A stretch of DNA of 64,000 nucleotides. It comes from Hetaerina americana. Its lineage: Eukaryota; Arthropoda; Insecta; Odonata; Calopterygidae. Below the pieces are notes generated by a model. It was not told the DNA's origin. It was given only the letters and a program-made list of their open reading frames with translations, and did not search any database. Position 1 is the stretch's first letter. Every line of letters starts with the position of its first letter. Location: assembly GCA_022747635.1 (NCBI GenBank), contig JAKTNV010000005.1, forward strand, positions 85,823,969 through 85,887,968, read 5' to 3'. A program made the position numbers and the translations under genes. Shown piece by piece: positions 47,901 to 59,317 of the stretch.

Positions 47901-50900
47901 TTTAGAAAATGGGAAGGTTTGGCTATCGTGGAGTGAAATTCTTGGTCAAGTGCTGTATCTAATTTGAAGCATATGATATTGCAAAATTGGAGAGCCAATG
48001 CCTTGTATGATTTAACTTTCAACTTAAATTCCAGATTCCAGTAGTTGGTCTGACAGCTGTGGGATCAGGTCCCTGGACAGATGGAATCATGGGTATTAGA
48101 GTACCTCCATCTGTTTCTCCACTTTATGTTTTGCCATACACAAGCCACATGTCTTTATGGCAGAGATTTCATAATGCATTACTGACTGCATTCTATTCAT
48201 TTGGATTCTCATCCTACTACCTCCCTGCTCATCAGAAAATTGCAGAAGAAATGTATGGTGAGTTTCTTATATTAGCTATTGGTGTATTTAATTGTAGATT
48301 TACTAAGTTAACTGAACAAATGGGAATTTTTTAGTATGCCAGTCAATATTTGTAAATGTTTGGAAGCTCCTTCTAACAATGCATTCCATTCCTGTACTAA
48401 TGAATATACTGATGAAAGTTTACAGGAACACGTTGGAAAGCAATGTTAATTACTCCACTGAAGTGAATAATGTGACTACTGAAGGATTTTTATAATGTTA
48501 TTTTGAACTTCATTTGGTTTTGTATTAAATTTGGACCTTAAGAAATAATTTTTTGGATCAACAATTCATCATGTTGTTCATTTAAAAATGTTAGGAATTT
48601 AGTTGAGCAGCTCAGATCATTTTTCATAAATAACTACTTTCTGATTCAGTCAGTATTTAATTGTTGGTGCACACATTTAGCAGTATAAATGTGTAATACT
48701 CCCATGGGGAAAAATATGAATTTAGCCAGAGTTTAGGTAAACATCCTTTCTTTTGTTTTCTTTCCATGATGCCCACACCATGCATGCATCTTTGTTTTCA
48801 CCCTTGTGGGTCACCACGACAATCCTTAGGTGCCGTCTCCCAGTCATTTTTACTCCAATAAATACCCAATATTGTCTATTGCAGTAATAAAACGGCACTG
48901 TTTCTAGTCCTTTATTCATATATTTCATTGGTAATTAACTTATTTTTAATGTTACTCATTAAAACTTTTAAAAAGTTTATAATGTGGGGAATCTACTACC
49001 ATAATTTAGCTATGATAAGGAATTCTGAATGCTTGTGACGGCATTTGTGTTGCTAAAACTTTGCTGAACCTGGGGTGTAACCATGAAATGACCTCCCATG
49101 ATGTCATTGACTCTTTCACTTAAACTCAATGTGCATTAACCATTGCAGGGAAGCCTCTTCCCCCTCTGTCAGATTTGGGAAGCAACATTAGCATCATATT
49201 GGCCAACAATCATCCAGCCATCAATCCACTTCAGATGAAGCCGCCAAGCGTTGTAGAAGTTGGTGGCCTGCATTGTGAGCAGTCAAAGACTTTACCTTCG
49301 GTAAGGCATGTATACTTGTATGTACCCTTAGGTATGAACATTTACACATGTAGTTCTAGGCTTTGGTTCTGAAGTGCCATAATCTTAAGGGAAGTTGTCA
49401 CCAAATTTGGTGAGTAAACCATTTGAACAAATTTAAGTGTACCAATTCATAGGTTGCTTTGGTGAAGGAAGCAGTTGTGGTTGGTAATGATGTATCCTGC
49501 TTAAAATAAAAAGTACAATGACAGGCATGATGCAAGTTTTGCACCAATACATAACTCTTAAACAACAAATACTACCTTGATCAAAAGGTTCCCGGAATAA
49601 CCACCGTGTGGCGCTCCCATCGTTCCGATTTGAGTTCTGTTTTTTTTGTTAAATTGGTACATCTGTTGTTGATATTCCCTTTAAATCTTAGTGTCATAAC
49701 TTGACATTTGCAAAAGTTACGTAGCCAAGAGTACATCTATCTCTGTGTGTGTTGGCGATTTTTTACAATTGCAGAAATGGATTTAAATTTCCAACAACGA
49801 ACTTGTATTAAATTTTGCGTAAAAAACGGATTTAGTGGCGCACGGACGTTGGAAATGTTGGAAAAGTGTTTCGGCAACGATTCTCTAAAAAAACGGTCGT
49901 TTACCAGTGGCACGAGCGGTTCAGAAGTGGTCGTGAGTCAATCGAAGATGATGAACGCAGTGGCAGACCATCGACATCGAAAGTCGGTGAAAAAATTGAT
50001 AAAGTAAAAGAAATGTTGGTCAATAACCGCAAATTAACCATCAGAGAAATAGCGGAGGACTTGAACATTGCCTATGGATCCGCCCAAGACATTGTGGTTA
50101 ATGATTTGGGTTTCCGTCGTGTAGCAGCAAAGTTGGTGCCAAAGGACCTCAATTTCATGCAAAAAAGAGACCGTGTTGACGTCGCAAAAGACATGATTTG
50201 CGAGGCTGAATCCGATCCCACATTCATCAAAAGGATCATTACTGGAGACGAGACGTGGGTTTATGAGTACGACACGCAATCCAGACATCAGGCAAGTGAA
50301 TGGCGTTCACCAAATGAGCCGAGACCAAAAAAACCACGTCGTTTTCAGTCAAAAAAAGAAGGCAATGCTGACGGTTTTCATGGATTACAACGGTGTAGTG
50401 CATCATGAATTTTTGCCAGAAGGCCAGACAGTAAACAAAGAGTATTATTTGGGCGTTATGAGACGTTTGCGTGAAGCAATTCGCCGAAAGAGACCAGAAA
50501 TGTGGGCAGAAAACTCGTGGATTTTGCACCATGATAACGCACCGTCGCACAGTGCTATCATTATTCGTAATTTTTTGACGAAAAATGCAACAAATACCAT
50601 CCAACAGCCACCGAATTCACCTGATTTGGCTCCCTGTGACTTCTTTCTGTTCAATCGAGTTAAAAAACCATTACGGGGAACGCGTTTTAGCAGCCGAGAG
50701 GAAGTAATGGAAAAATCGCAGGAAGCACTGATGGACATACCGAAAACCGACCGTAACTTTTGCAAATGTCAAGTTATGACACTAAGATTTAAAGGGAATA
50801 TCAACAACAGATGTACCAATTTAACAAAAAAAACAGAACTCAAATCGGAACGATGGTAGCGCCACACGGTGATTATTCCGGGAACTTTTTGATCAAGGTA

Positions 50901-53900
50901 GTATAGTCACACTTTGATTGCCCAATAGTTTAATTGAGAATGGGCTATTTAAGTTATCAATTTAGAATAGCCATAATAATACTTAATATTTATGGAAGTT
51001 AGGTGCATCACAGATATCCACACACAGTAATGGTACATGTAACTGAGATTGTTGTGATAGGTTACATTTAAGTATATCATTGGTAACTAAGTGTATTATG
51101 AACATAAGTGGCACTCAATATGCATAGTGAGCCCCCATGCGCATTGAAAGTGAGCGTATAACTGAAAAAACACTATGGTAACCTTAAGTTTAAGTGATTC
51201 AAATTGTTCCCATACATGAAACTGAGAGTAGTCACCATTAACAGTAATGACTTAAATGAAGGCAACAGATGGCTCATGCTTATCTTTTATGTTCAGTCAA
51301 AAGACTAACAAATCGCAAGGAACAGTGAGGTCTTAATTTGAACAATCGCGTGGAAAAACATGGTTTGAATAGTTGGGAGAATTCATTTAATAATCTTAGG
51401 AAAGGGAAGATAATTCTAAACAGCTTAGTAAGGCTATGCCATTTGATTGATTTTTTGTTTAGAATATAGTTCTTGTTAAGAAATTTGGGGCATGATAGTC
51501 CAGTGGGTAGGGCTCTGGGATACTGACTCCATTTCGATTCCCAGGGATGCCTCTGAGCACCCTCAGCTTCACCCTAGCCATTAAACTTTTAAAAACATAT
51601 CTAACTGTAAAACCATTGGTAGCACGGGGAAAGGGACTGGCCCCCCTTATTACTTTGAAAATGTTTGAATTTCACAAAGCATCAAGGTTTAGTACTGAGT
51701 GAGCTCTACCCTCATCTATCAAACATACCTTCAGGATGGCAATTGTGGTTATGAAGAAATTAGCCCAACAGTATAGGCAATAGACTGTGCAAGAACTAAG
51801 ACCCAAATAAGTGAGTTAAATTCCTAGAAACTGTGGGAGATGTCTCAGCAAAAAAAAATTCGGAGTTTAAGAGGATGCCTTGATAGCTTGACTGGCTAAA
51901 GCACTCAGCCGGACATTTGAGGGATCGGGGTTCGTATCCCGGTCAAGGTGAATGATTTTTACACTCTGAAATTGTTGCATTGAAGTGAATTAAAGATGGA
52001 AGAAAAATCGAGGTGAAAATGAATAAGTCAGGCAAGGGCACAACCTCAAGCCAGCAATATATGAGTCATAACTTAGAGGCAATAAAAGAAGTTTGAGGGA
52101 TGGTTAAGAATTAAAGATGGATTAGAAATTAATGGAAAGGGGGGGGCCGGATGAAGCTCATTGGACATCAAGCAAGAATAGCTCAGCTAAGAAGGTATTC
52201 ATGGCAAAGAGACAGCCTCTATGCTCAAAATGGATAGCTACATACTCGGAAGTATTACATGAAAGTATTCATATGGAGTATGTTGCTCTATGGATCAGAT
52301 TCCAAGACATATTAAAAGTAGACCCAAAGATGGACAGGAGCACTTAAAACTTGGTTCTAGAGGTGGATGCTGAATATCAAATGGACAGATAAAGTAAAGC
52401 ACGAATACGTTTACAGAAAAATTAGAGTATAAAAAGTCATGTTTTCATTTTTAGATACAAATGGAATCAGATTTAATCTTGCCCCTTTCTCATCTGGAAA
52501 AAGGTTTCTGCTCCAATTGTGACATTTTGCACTCTCTAACTGTGACAAAGCATTAGCCAATCCAGTACGAATGTTACATGCTTACTTTGTAGTGAGTACC
52601 GCAGTACATACATCTTATTGACAAAAAAGCAAAACCATACATACATATAAATGACAAATTTAGCAAAACTAATTACGATTTCATATAAAAATGGTAAATA
52701 GTTATACCACTGTAAAATGCCTACATCCCAATCCTGTTATTATCTTTTTTTCCAGAATTTGCTGCAGTTTGTCAACAAAGCTGAGAAAGGCATTATATAT
52801 GTGAGTTTTGGGGAGGCCATTGATAAACTTCCAAAGGCCGTGGAGCAGTCAATGATTGATGCATTTGGAGCACTTGGACCGAAAACTCGCATTCTCTGGA
52901 AATACGATGCAAGTTACCTAGAGAATCAGCTTCCTACGAATGTCTTGGCTCAAAGTTGGATGCCACAGAAGGATATACTCGGTGAGGGATTCTCATTTTC
53001 CGTTTCTTTCCACTCTTTCAATTTCCATTGCTTTGTTAAGTATGTGATGGGAGGGAAGCTAAGGGACAACTATTTAGAGCCAAGTAAAGAGTGTTAAGGT
53101 GGAAGGCCCACAAGGGAATAAGCATTAGAAAGGGAAAAATGAAGAGCTGCATTCAACTAGTCTTCCAATTGAAATACTAACAAGGACAGTAAATGATCCA
53201 GATTGGTAAAGTGGCTTCCTTATTTCCCATGCCGAAGGCCTGGGTTTAGAACTCTAGGGCTGAATTTGTCAACTATATCTCAATTCCTATGTAGGTACTG
53301 TGATGGTACAAAAAACTGTGGACCCCTTGGTACCTTTTGGTAAGGGTTGCTCAATAGCAATGCCAAGGTTTCTCTGTTCCCGAAAAATCTACTTTGCAAC
53401 CAATCACCCGTCTGTCATGTGACAAATGACGCATGCCATCAGATTCCTCCTATGCCATCATCACTTCTACTACTGAAAAAAAAAGCCATGCCCTAATGAC
53501 AAAGAACATACAGACACGCTTAATCAAACTTTAAAATTTAGAACCTATATTACCTATTAGGTGCAATTTTGTACTTGATGATATCAGCTTATGCCATACA
53601 TTTTTGACGTTCTCCCCTCTATCACAGCCTTCAACATCTATTTGCCAATCAAAATGCTCCGCACCCATTTCCTCCTTTGGATTTCTCCCAACAATCCCTC
53701 CTCCTCCCCCATCATGCCTTGTACTTCTGGATTTCGTATTCATCCCTTTCTATCCTTCTCCACACCCACATTTAAAAAGACTCCAATCCAAGCCTATCAT
53801 CTTGCTTCAATGACCATTTTTCTGTGCTTTACATAACCCGCTCCAGGTCAAATGTTTGCTAATCTTATCCTAACTTTCTTTCTTATTGCCCCTGTCATTT

Positions 53901-56766
53901 ATGCCTTCCTTTTTTGCAAAAATCCTTTTGGCTATTGCAATTCTATTTATATATCCTCGCTGCTGTGACCATCTTGCCTCAAAACACTTCTGGCATAAAA
54001 AATTGTTCCATGGACCATAGTTTATGACCTCTAATTTGAATACAATGCAACAATTTCAGAGGGTAAAATAATAATTTGCCTTGACCGGGATATGAACCCA
54101 GATCCCTCGCTGCCTGGCCAAGTGCTTTAGTCAGTTAAGCTATCAAGGTGTCCTCTTACACTCCGGAATTTTGGGGGCTTTAAAGGAACAAGGTGTTGTG
54201 ATGAAATACCACACATACAATGTCACAGGCATTCGCAATTGTGGGCAAAATGCCACAGTCCACAAGGTTAAAGCCAACATTAAACACTAAGGGTGTTTTA
54301 CCTTAAAAATCATTCGCCTTGACTGAATGATTTTTACACTGCAGTTGTTTCATTGTAATGCATATTAGTGGATGACTTCATCTAAATGTTACTGTCGTGG
54401 CATCTCCTATAGTTTCTTGGAATTTCTTTAATTTTAATGTTTAATCTAGGCCTCCTGAAGATGGACCAAAACTATTGTACATGTAGAAGATACATTGATT
54501 CTGGCATAAAGACATAGGCTTGCATCATGTTTAGTATGTTAAATCAAGGTTTCATCAATGAGACCACTTATCCTGCACCTTCTTAATTCCTCCACCATTT
54601 TTTTCTTATCTCTCTCACCATTGCATTGCCACTGTTACATTTATTGACACCCCTCAAGGAGTCCCCCAGTGAAGGCATTGTAGTTTCAGGTCAATTTTCG
54701 TCTCCTTTGCCACTTGTCTAATTTTAAAAGACATTTGGGTAAATTACAATAAATCCCATAAAAAATAACTCCAAAAATTATAGTTAGATACTTATTATAT
54801 ATCATATTCATTTGCATATAAATTTAGGGTGTTCTTTGGAGCTGACCAATACCACTTTGACTATAAGTGATTGTAAAAGGTTGATCCTCACTATTCCTTT
54901 TCTTAATACTGTATTGAACAAGTTCACGGACACCATGCTCACCTGACCTTTGGAGGTCTTTTTTACATAAATACCATATTTTTTAAGGGCTGAAATTACA
55001 GTAAAAAGATGTCTTATGTTGATTATCTTTTGATTTTCGCAAGAACACGGCCAAAACTTTACCGTTGCAATTCAAACCCAAGCTTCTGTGGCCTGACTTT
55101 TTTTTTGCTCATTTGTTCCAAGATTCTATTGAAAATCCTCAAAAGCAGGCTCCACCAAGGAGAATTTTGAGCTTGAGGAAGAGATTGAAATCTGATGGAG
55201 GCAAATCAGGTGAATTAGGTGGGTGTGGTAACAATTCACATTTTAGTTCACGTAATTTTGCCATGGCAATGACTCTGTGTGTGGGCGTGCATTGTCTTGA
55301 CGAAAGATGGCTTTCTTTCTTGCCAAACCTGGCCATTTTTCGTCTATCTTTTGCTGTTGTTGGTCCAGGAGGTTAGCATAATATTGTCCAGTTATTGTTT
55401 GACCAGTCGAAAGATAATCTATCAGCAGAATTCCTTTCGCATCTCATAAAACTGAAGCCATCCCTTTCCAGGTGACCATATTATATTATAATTGTCGAAC
55501 ATTTCATTTACTAAAATGCAATTCTTGGGTTGACTTTTGACTATTTTGGGTAAATACTGTTGTAAAATGCAAGTCCCAGAACATGAGACTCGCATTGTAT
55601 AATAACCTTCCTCAGATTATCAAGAGTATTGAAAAAATGTCCCTTTTTAATTTTAAAGTGAGGGAATTTTTCACGTTACATTTATTCTACTCCATTGATG
55701 AATTTCTGAGCATGTAACTATGTTCTGTATGTATATTATTTTATGTTATGATCATTAACATGTCATATATCTTGGAACATGTATCTACCCAGATCCTCAG
55801 GCAAATAAAAACTATTATTATTAACATCCAGAACTGCATGCAAAATTTAAATCTTATGATACTGTATGTGGTTTGAGTGCATTGTTTGTTTCGTAAAAAT
55901 TATTGAAAAAATGGTTCTTTTTTAATCCTTGTTCTCTATTCTTTCACAGGTCATCCAAAAACTCTCCTCTTTGTGAGTCATGGAGGTTCATTGAGTGTGC
56001 AAGAGGCCATTTATCATGGAATGCCCATGGTCGGGATTCCATTTTTGGGTGAACAGGATCAAAATGTCAAGCGTTTAGTCTCTTATGGTGCTGCTGTAGA
56101 GCTAGAATTTGAGTCAATAACCAAAGAAAGCTTGGAGGATGCCATCAGCACCATTCTTAGAAATACCAGGTAAACTTTGCAGTTTTGGTTGAAAGAATAA
56201 TTAAAGCTTTTTCCTGTAATTTTATTTAAAGAAACTGCAGGAAATGCTGGAATGGTAATTGTGGTTTAATCAAGTGCTTGTGAGCACACAAGTGCAAATA
56301 TCAGAGTGTAAAAAATCATTTACTTCATCCAGGAGAACCTTGAGTATTGTGGAACTAATAACTTTAAGGGTGCAATTCACAAAAAAAGGTCTTAAAACTC
56401 AGATATTCAATAATGTGTATTTTTTCAGCCATGTTTTTTTCTTACCTTACTGTTTGCAGTTTTCGTCGGAAAATCCACAAGTTGTCGAGTACATTCCGAG
56501 ACCAACCCGAGGATCCTCTGGCCCGAGCTATATTTTGGACAGAGTATGCCCTGAGACAGAGAACAGGTCGAATTGAGCATTTTCATACACCAAGCAAAGA
56601 ATATACTTGGCTGACATATTACATGGTTGATATTGCATTTATTTTAATGTTCCTGAATGTTTTTAGTGTTGTTTTGATATTTTATGGCTGCAGATATGTG
56701 TTAACTTATATTTCCTCAAAAGATAGATCTTCAAAGAGTTATAAGCCCACCAAAAAGAGGAAATAG
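44761..56766 (+). CDS. UDP-glycosyltransferase (UGT), 7 exons, complete
   Basis: Membrane-bound UGT of the ER, transferring sugar from a UDP-sugar to small lipophilic compounds (detoxification, pigment or hormone conjugation). Seven exons in continuous phase give 532 residues, the normal family length. Start MAVYQKSLF is preceded by a 3' splice site in the 5' UTR. Signal peptide about 1-25; catalytic His in YPSHQIW (about 46); catalytic Asp candidate in ETILNDCF; donor-binding signature in exon 6 (HGGSLSVQEAIYHGMPMVG ending with EQDQN); transmembrane helix about 485-510; and a C-terminal KKRK that fits the KKXX retrieval signal. The subfamily cannot be assigned by eye. AATAAA lies at 57104. 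Introns carry LINE, MITE, mariner and SINE copies. Confidence 0.96.
45150..46010 (+). mobile_element. LINE 3' fragment in UGT intron 1
   Basis: Aligns by eye with 42395-43210 of the LINE at 41500 (gctaaaatacttggaattta, atgttaagaaagctcaa, ggtatggagtcatgac, then the shared aataaagta tail with att repeats). Only the C-terminal and 3' part. Split by the SINE-A insertion at 45461-45594. Confidence 0.8.
45461..45594 (+). mobile_element. SINE-A insertion nested in LINE, with foldback head
   Basis: 134 bp flanked by the 13-bp repeat cttttttaaatta (45448-45460 and 45595-45607). It opens with TGCAACAATTTCAGAGG (45462-45478), the perfect complement of CCTCTGAAATTGTTGCA (45503-45519), then runs to the tail ggcatctcccgcagtttc. 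The empty-site sequence is given by the related LINE copy near 42780. Confidence 0.88.
46097..46669. mobile_element. 573-bp MITE, same family as 21491, with internal duplication
   Basis: Ends TTATGAGAAGAATCAACCCC and the complement at 46650-46669; flanked by CA rather than TA. The core block tgattggcgggcc to aagccctg (46233-46300) is repeated at 46383-46430, an internal duplication of about 150 bp not seen in the 21491 copy. No transposase. Confidence 0.82.
47096..47335 (+). CDS. UGT exon 2
   Basis: 80 codons from acceptor ctgtttcag to donor gtaggt. Encodes GSYDLVKLKSFHEEM and FDLILIETILNDCF, part of the acceptor-binding domain with the presumed catalytic Asp. Confidence 0.92.
47336..48034 (+). 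other. UGT intron 2
   Basis: AT-rich intron of ~700 bp with no repeat I recognise. Confidence 0.6.
48035..48257 (+). CDS. UGT exon 3
   Basis: From acceptor taaattccag to donor gtgagt. Encodes IPVVGLTAVGSGPW, SPLYVLPYTSHMSLWQRF and the helix before the linker. Confidence 0.93.
49149..49300 (+). CDS. UGT exon 4
   Basis: From acceptor accattgcag to donor gtaagg. Encodes ISIILANNHPAINPLQ and VVEVGGLHCEQSK, the conserved lead into the C-terminal domain. Confidence 0.93.
49571..50903 (+). mobile_element. Near-complete mariner element
   Basis: Ends actaccttgatcaaaaggtt and its complement, with outer TA pairs, enclose about 1.33 kb. The inverted repeats extend past 60 bp and include gcgctcccatcgttccgatt. 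The transposase is readable in three frames: an N-terminal piece starting MDLNFQQRT, a long middle frame (49866-50340) with IREIAEDLNIAYGSAQ and TGDETWVYEYD, and a final frame (50350-50859) with LHHDNAPSHSA and [15 protein letters not shown]. These give the DD34D triad. Two frameshifts, near 49860 and 50345, inactivate it. It lies in UGT intron 4 and is the youngest-looking DNA transposon here. Confidence 0.95.
50904..51490. other. UGT intron 4, unique part
   Basis: No gene or clear repeat; AT-rich intronic sequence. Confidence 0.5.
51490..51600 (+). mobile_element. Possible tRNA-derived SINE fragment
   Basis: gatagtccagtgggtagggc (box-A-like) followed by atttcgattcccaggga (box-B-like) at tRNA spacing. 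Similar to 20825. The body is degraded. Confidence 0.45.
51824..51990 (+). mobile_element. SINE-A copy with tRNA-like head
   Basis: Box A region gcttgactggctaaagca and box B ggttcgtatcccgg are clear; the tail is aatgatttttacactctgaa, attgttgcattg. It starts with an antisense copy of the family tail end (aattcctagaaactgtggga gatgtc), so this copy too is partly inverted. Confidence 0.82.
52756..52981 (+). CDS. UGT exon 5
   Basis: From acceptor tttttccag to donor gtgagg. Encodes LQFVNKAEKGIIYVSFG, RILWKYDASYLENQLP and QSWMPQKDILG, the UDP-sugar-binding domain. Confidence 0.95.
53195..53420 (+). mobile_element. Probable decayed SINE (57262 family)
   Basis: gtaaagtggcttcc, gaaggcctgggtttagaact and a later gtggaccccttggtacc stretch follow the layout of the SINE at 57262-57560. 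Heavily mutated. Confidence 0.45.
53600..53990 (-). mobile_element. LINE 3' fragment (RT C-terminal region)
   Basis: Minus-strand frames give IVGRNPKEEMGAEHFDW and a KRIFAKKE-like block, the tail of the RTE-like LINE family at 33230-36380; the DNA (ccaatcaaaatgctc, tttggatttctcccaaca) matches 9590-9680 in the opposite orientation. Lies in UGT intron 5. Confidence 0.75.
54046..54178 (-). mobile_element. SINE-A copy, antisense
   Basis: Reverse complement of the 51824 copy: tgcaacaatttcagaggg, then box B (ccgggatatgaaccc) and box A (gccaagtgctttagtcagtt), ending at the SINE 5' start aggtgtcctcttacactccg. The tRNA-like part is well kept. Confidence 0.85.
54300..54425 (+). mobile_element. SINE-A tail, sense
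   Basis: gaatgatttttacactgcag, then atgcatattagtggatgact and gtcgtggcatctcc up to agtttcttggaatt. With the antisense copy at 54046-54178 it forms an inverted pair ~120 bp apart. Confidence 0.75.
55130..55480 (-). mobile_element. Mariner transposase fragment, third lineage
   Basis: Minus-strand frames read GILLIDYLSTGQTITGQYY, a QDNAPTHR-type block, then ELLPHPPNSPDLPPSDF and LKILLGGACF. These are the second and third catalytic Asp regions of a mariner. Frameshifted and lacking the N-terminal half. Lies in UGT intron 5. Confidence 0.85.
55950..56169 (+). CDS. UGT exon 6, signature motif
   Basis: From acceptor ctttcacag to donor gtaaac. Contains TLLFVSHGGSLSVQEA, GMPMVGIPFLGEQDQN, the UGT signature that contacts the UDP-sugar. 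Confidence 0.97.
56460..56766 (+). CDS. UGT exon 7, membrane anchor
   Basis: From acceptor tgtttgcag to TAG at 56764. Encodes DQPEDPLARAIFWTEYALR, the transmembrane helix around DIAFILMFLNVFSVVLIF, and a short basic cytosolic tail ending KKRK. Confidence 0.95.
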
Positions 56767-56860
56767 CTGTTAGGTGGTTGTGTTGGGCATGAGTTGCACA
56801 TGTACTTTGTGGTATTCTGGAGCAGATATTTAAAAGCACAAAGAAAGAGTCAAAGACTTA

Positions 56861-56900
56861 GCGTTTCCACAGGAAGGACAGGTATTTCCTGTGGAAACGC
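56861..56900 (+). repeat. Perfect 15-bp hairpin in UGT 3' UTR
   Basis: GCGTTTCCACAGGAA and TTCCTGTGGAAACGC around a 10-nt loop, about 95 bp after the UGT stop. Could be a local RNA structure in the mRNA tail or the scar of a foldback insertion. Confidence 0.85.
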
Positions 56901-57103
56901 AGAGGCTTTGATTCTCTCTTCGTGGTTTACAAATGGATTTCCACAAATTGTCGGCCTCAACCATCCTTCAAAAAAAGGAAACCTGATATTTAAGTTAGTC
57001 GGCAAGGATCCAGTTTTTAAGAAGAGATGCGAAACTTATATTCCTATTCCATAAAAATACCAATTCACCCATTAAACAGATTGCCAACTTACTAACATAA
57101 ATT

Positions 57104-57109
57104 AATAAA
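57104..57109 (+). terminator. UGT polyadenylation signal candidate
   Basis: AATAAA, about 340 bp after the stop codon. An ATTAAA also occurs at 57071. Confidence 0.5.
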
Positions 57110-57261
57110 CTCAATGACAATAATAATACCAAATATTTGTAAGGTTAGTACATGGCTTCAGCTCCACACCAAATAAGATCATGCAGAAGCACATGCCCCA
57201 AAGACACGAGTGACATTAGTGTATATGATTTTTATAGCATATTTTTTATAGCTAAAAAAGT

Positions 57262-57560
57262 GAGGGGATCAAGATGGTGCGGTGGCTATCCTACTGGCTT
57301 CCCGCCCAGAGTATGCCCTGAGCCTCGGGTTCGAATCCCACCGGCATCGAATATTTTTCAGGGGTATCTCAATCCCTACTTGAGATGCTTTTTGGAGGGA
57401 GAGTGAGGACGCCGTCCGTCGGATGGGACATTAAGCTGTGGACGCCTTGGCGCCTTGCATTATGATTAGTCTAATGCTCATGCTGGGTTTCTCTCCACTC
57501 TTAATCCTCTCCTATCCATCCCAAATGGTGCAAAAGACCTTAGCTGTCGGTCATCTCCAC
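57262..57560 (+). mobile_element. tRNA-derived SINE, best preserved copy (SINE-B)
   Basis: Box A ggtgcggtggctatcctact and box B ggttcgaatcccac stand at tRNA spacing. The body contains gtcggatgggacattaagct and gtggacgccttggcgcc, which resembles the conserved V-domain of some metazoan SINEs. Related, older copies: 9036-9240, possibly 53195-53420. Confidence 0.85.
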
Positions 57561-58530
57561 TACTACCTAAAAAGTGACTAATTATGTAACATTCAAAATA
57601 TTGCATTCGCCATAAAATGAGTCAATATTCTCGGTGCTAAATGAATGTGAGGTACTCTCTGTGATGCTCATAGATCTGCTTTTATCATGAAAGAAATATT
57701 ATTTCTTTGAACTGATGCTGAAGTTCAGATGTTCAATTGAAGTTCTGGATTATTAATGAAAGTTGTGAGGTAATTAGTTTATTCATTTGTACTTATTAAG
57801 TATTTTATATCACAATTCTGTTTTGTACTGACAGATTTTTTAATAAATTTATACTGCCTTCATAAAGGTTGTGAAAACTGTTTTAAAACTAAATCATGTA
57901 GTATTATTCACAAACATCCTCATATAAGCTCATTGGCCGTATTTTGCATCATATTGTTCTTTATATATCTGTAAAGATACTTAGAAAATATAGTTTGTTA
58001 CACATAACTGGGAATTTTTGTAATCAGAAGGTATTAAATATTTCCTAGCCCAAATATTTTTTTAAATTTAGTCTTATTATCTTTTGTATTTATGTTTTTT
58101 TGTGTGTATCCATGTTTATTTCTTTTTCTGAAGAATCCTATGATTGCATGTTGTCCGTGACTGGCCAGGGAGCACTAAAATAAGTGTCCAACCATTCATG
58201 GAGCACTAGAATTGAGTTTAAAACTGGGGGTAATTTTAGTGTCGGAGCATCATCATTGGGCAAGAAGTTTGGCCAGGTGTTAGCGTAATGAAGTAGGTGA
58301 GTGATAGAATATTATTAGCGAAGAGAAAAGCAGATCCAAACTAGCTAATGGCATTAGAGGATTATATTTATGATGGCAAAAAATGACAGGAAGAAGAATT
58401 ACATACATACATGTCCATACATACGTTCGTAGTTCAAATGAGCAAATAGATGAAGTAATCAGGACTGGAAAAAAATACTTGGTAGTGATGAAAGATTGGG
58501 AGTGCAGATTAAGTTAAAGAGAGAGATTGT
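57561..58530. other. AT-rich intergenic stretch
   Basis: No gene recognised. Only short ORFs; some of 58300-58530 may be the upstream part of the LINE fragment that follows. Confidence 0.45.
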
Positions 58531-58539
58531 AGGGTAGCA

Positions 58540-58970
58540 TAGAGGCAAGGATAGGGAACAAGAAATCACTCTGGAGAGAAAACATTAAAACTTTGCTGAA
58601 TAAAGGGCTTAATAATTGTTAACAACTAGTTTGACATTCAACATAGAAAAGGGAACTGATGAAAAAGCCAGGAGGAACAGGAAGGTTCCAATTAGATTAT
58701 ATTATGACAAGACGTGTGAAAGAATTATTTTGCCAATTCACATTGCTTCATAGGAGTGGATGCAGACATAGATCTTAATTTAACTCTTATGAAATGTAAT
58801 TTAAAATTTAAAAAAATATATAAAGGATGAAATACCCAGAAGGAGGTAATTATAATGTAAGGATTAAGATATGGAACCTAGAGGAAAGAACTTCAACAGG
58901 GAGAGCATGGAACAATAAAGGAATGGTATACAAGGAGAATAAGAAAGACAATAGATGTCTTGATGTTTAG
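58540..58970 (+). mobile_element. LINE fragment, APE endonuclease region
   Basis: Plus-strand frames read [15 protein letters not shown], then GVDADIDLNLTLMKCNLKF, the C-terminal end of the APE domain in the same RTE-like family as 33230-36380, followed by a KEWYTRR-like linker. Stops interrupt it. Confidence 0.75.
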
Positions 58971-59317
58971 ACACCTCACTACTTCTTGGCACACTTCTTA
59001 TGGCCCAGTCAGCCAACTGGGTTTCACCTTTCATCAAGCATCAGGTTATTTACCACTCCACTAACTGTTGGATGAGGTGTGCATTATGAAGGATCAATAG
59101 AGACTTAGTCCTCCTTTCTTCATTCAAAGGCACAATTGAGAGGTGTGATTCAAAACAACTGTATTATGGATGAAAATAAAATTTGAAGATCATGCTGAAA
59201 ATAAGGCTGATCGGGCGATTCATAGCCAATAAAGCAGGTTAACAGTCACCATATGACTGAATATGAAGTAATTAAAAATTTAGTAGCTTCAGGTGTGATG
59301 TGGTGGAAGTTGAACAT

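Noticed and set aside
51857..51945. A functional tRNA gene
   Set aside because: Box A and B are present, but there is no proper acceptor stem or anticodon arm; it is a SINE head.
57267..57350. A functional tRNA gene
   Set aside because: Same reason; the sequence continues into a SINE body.
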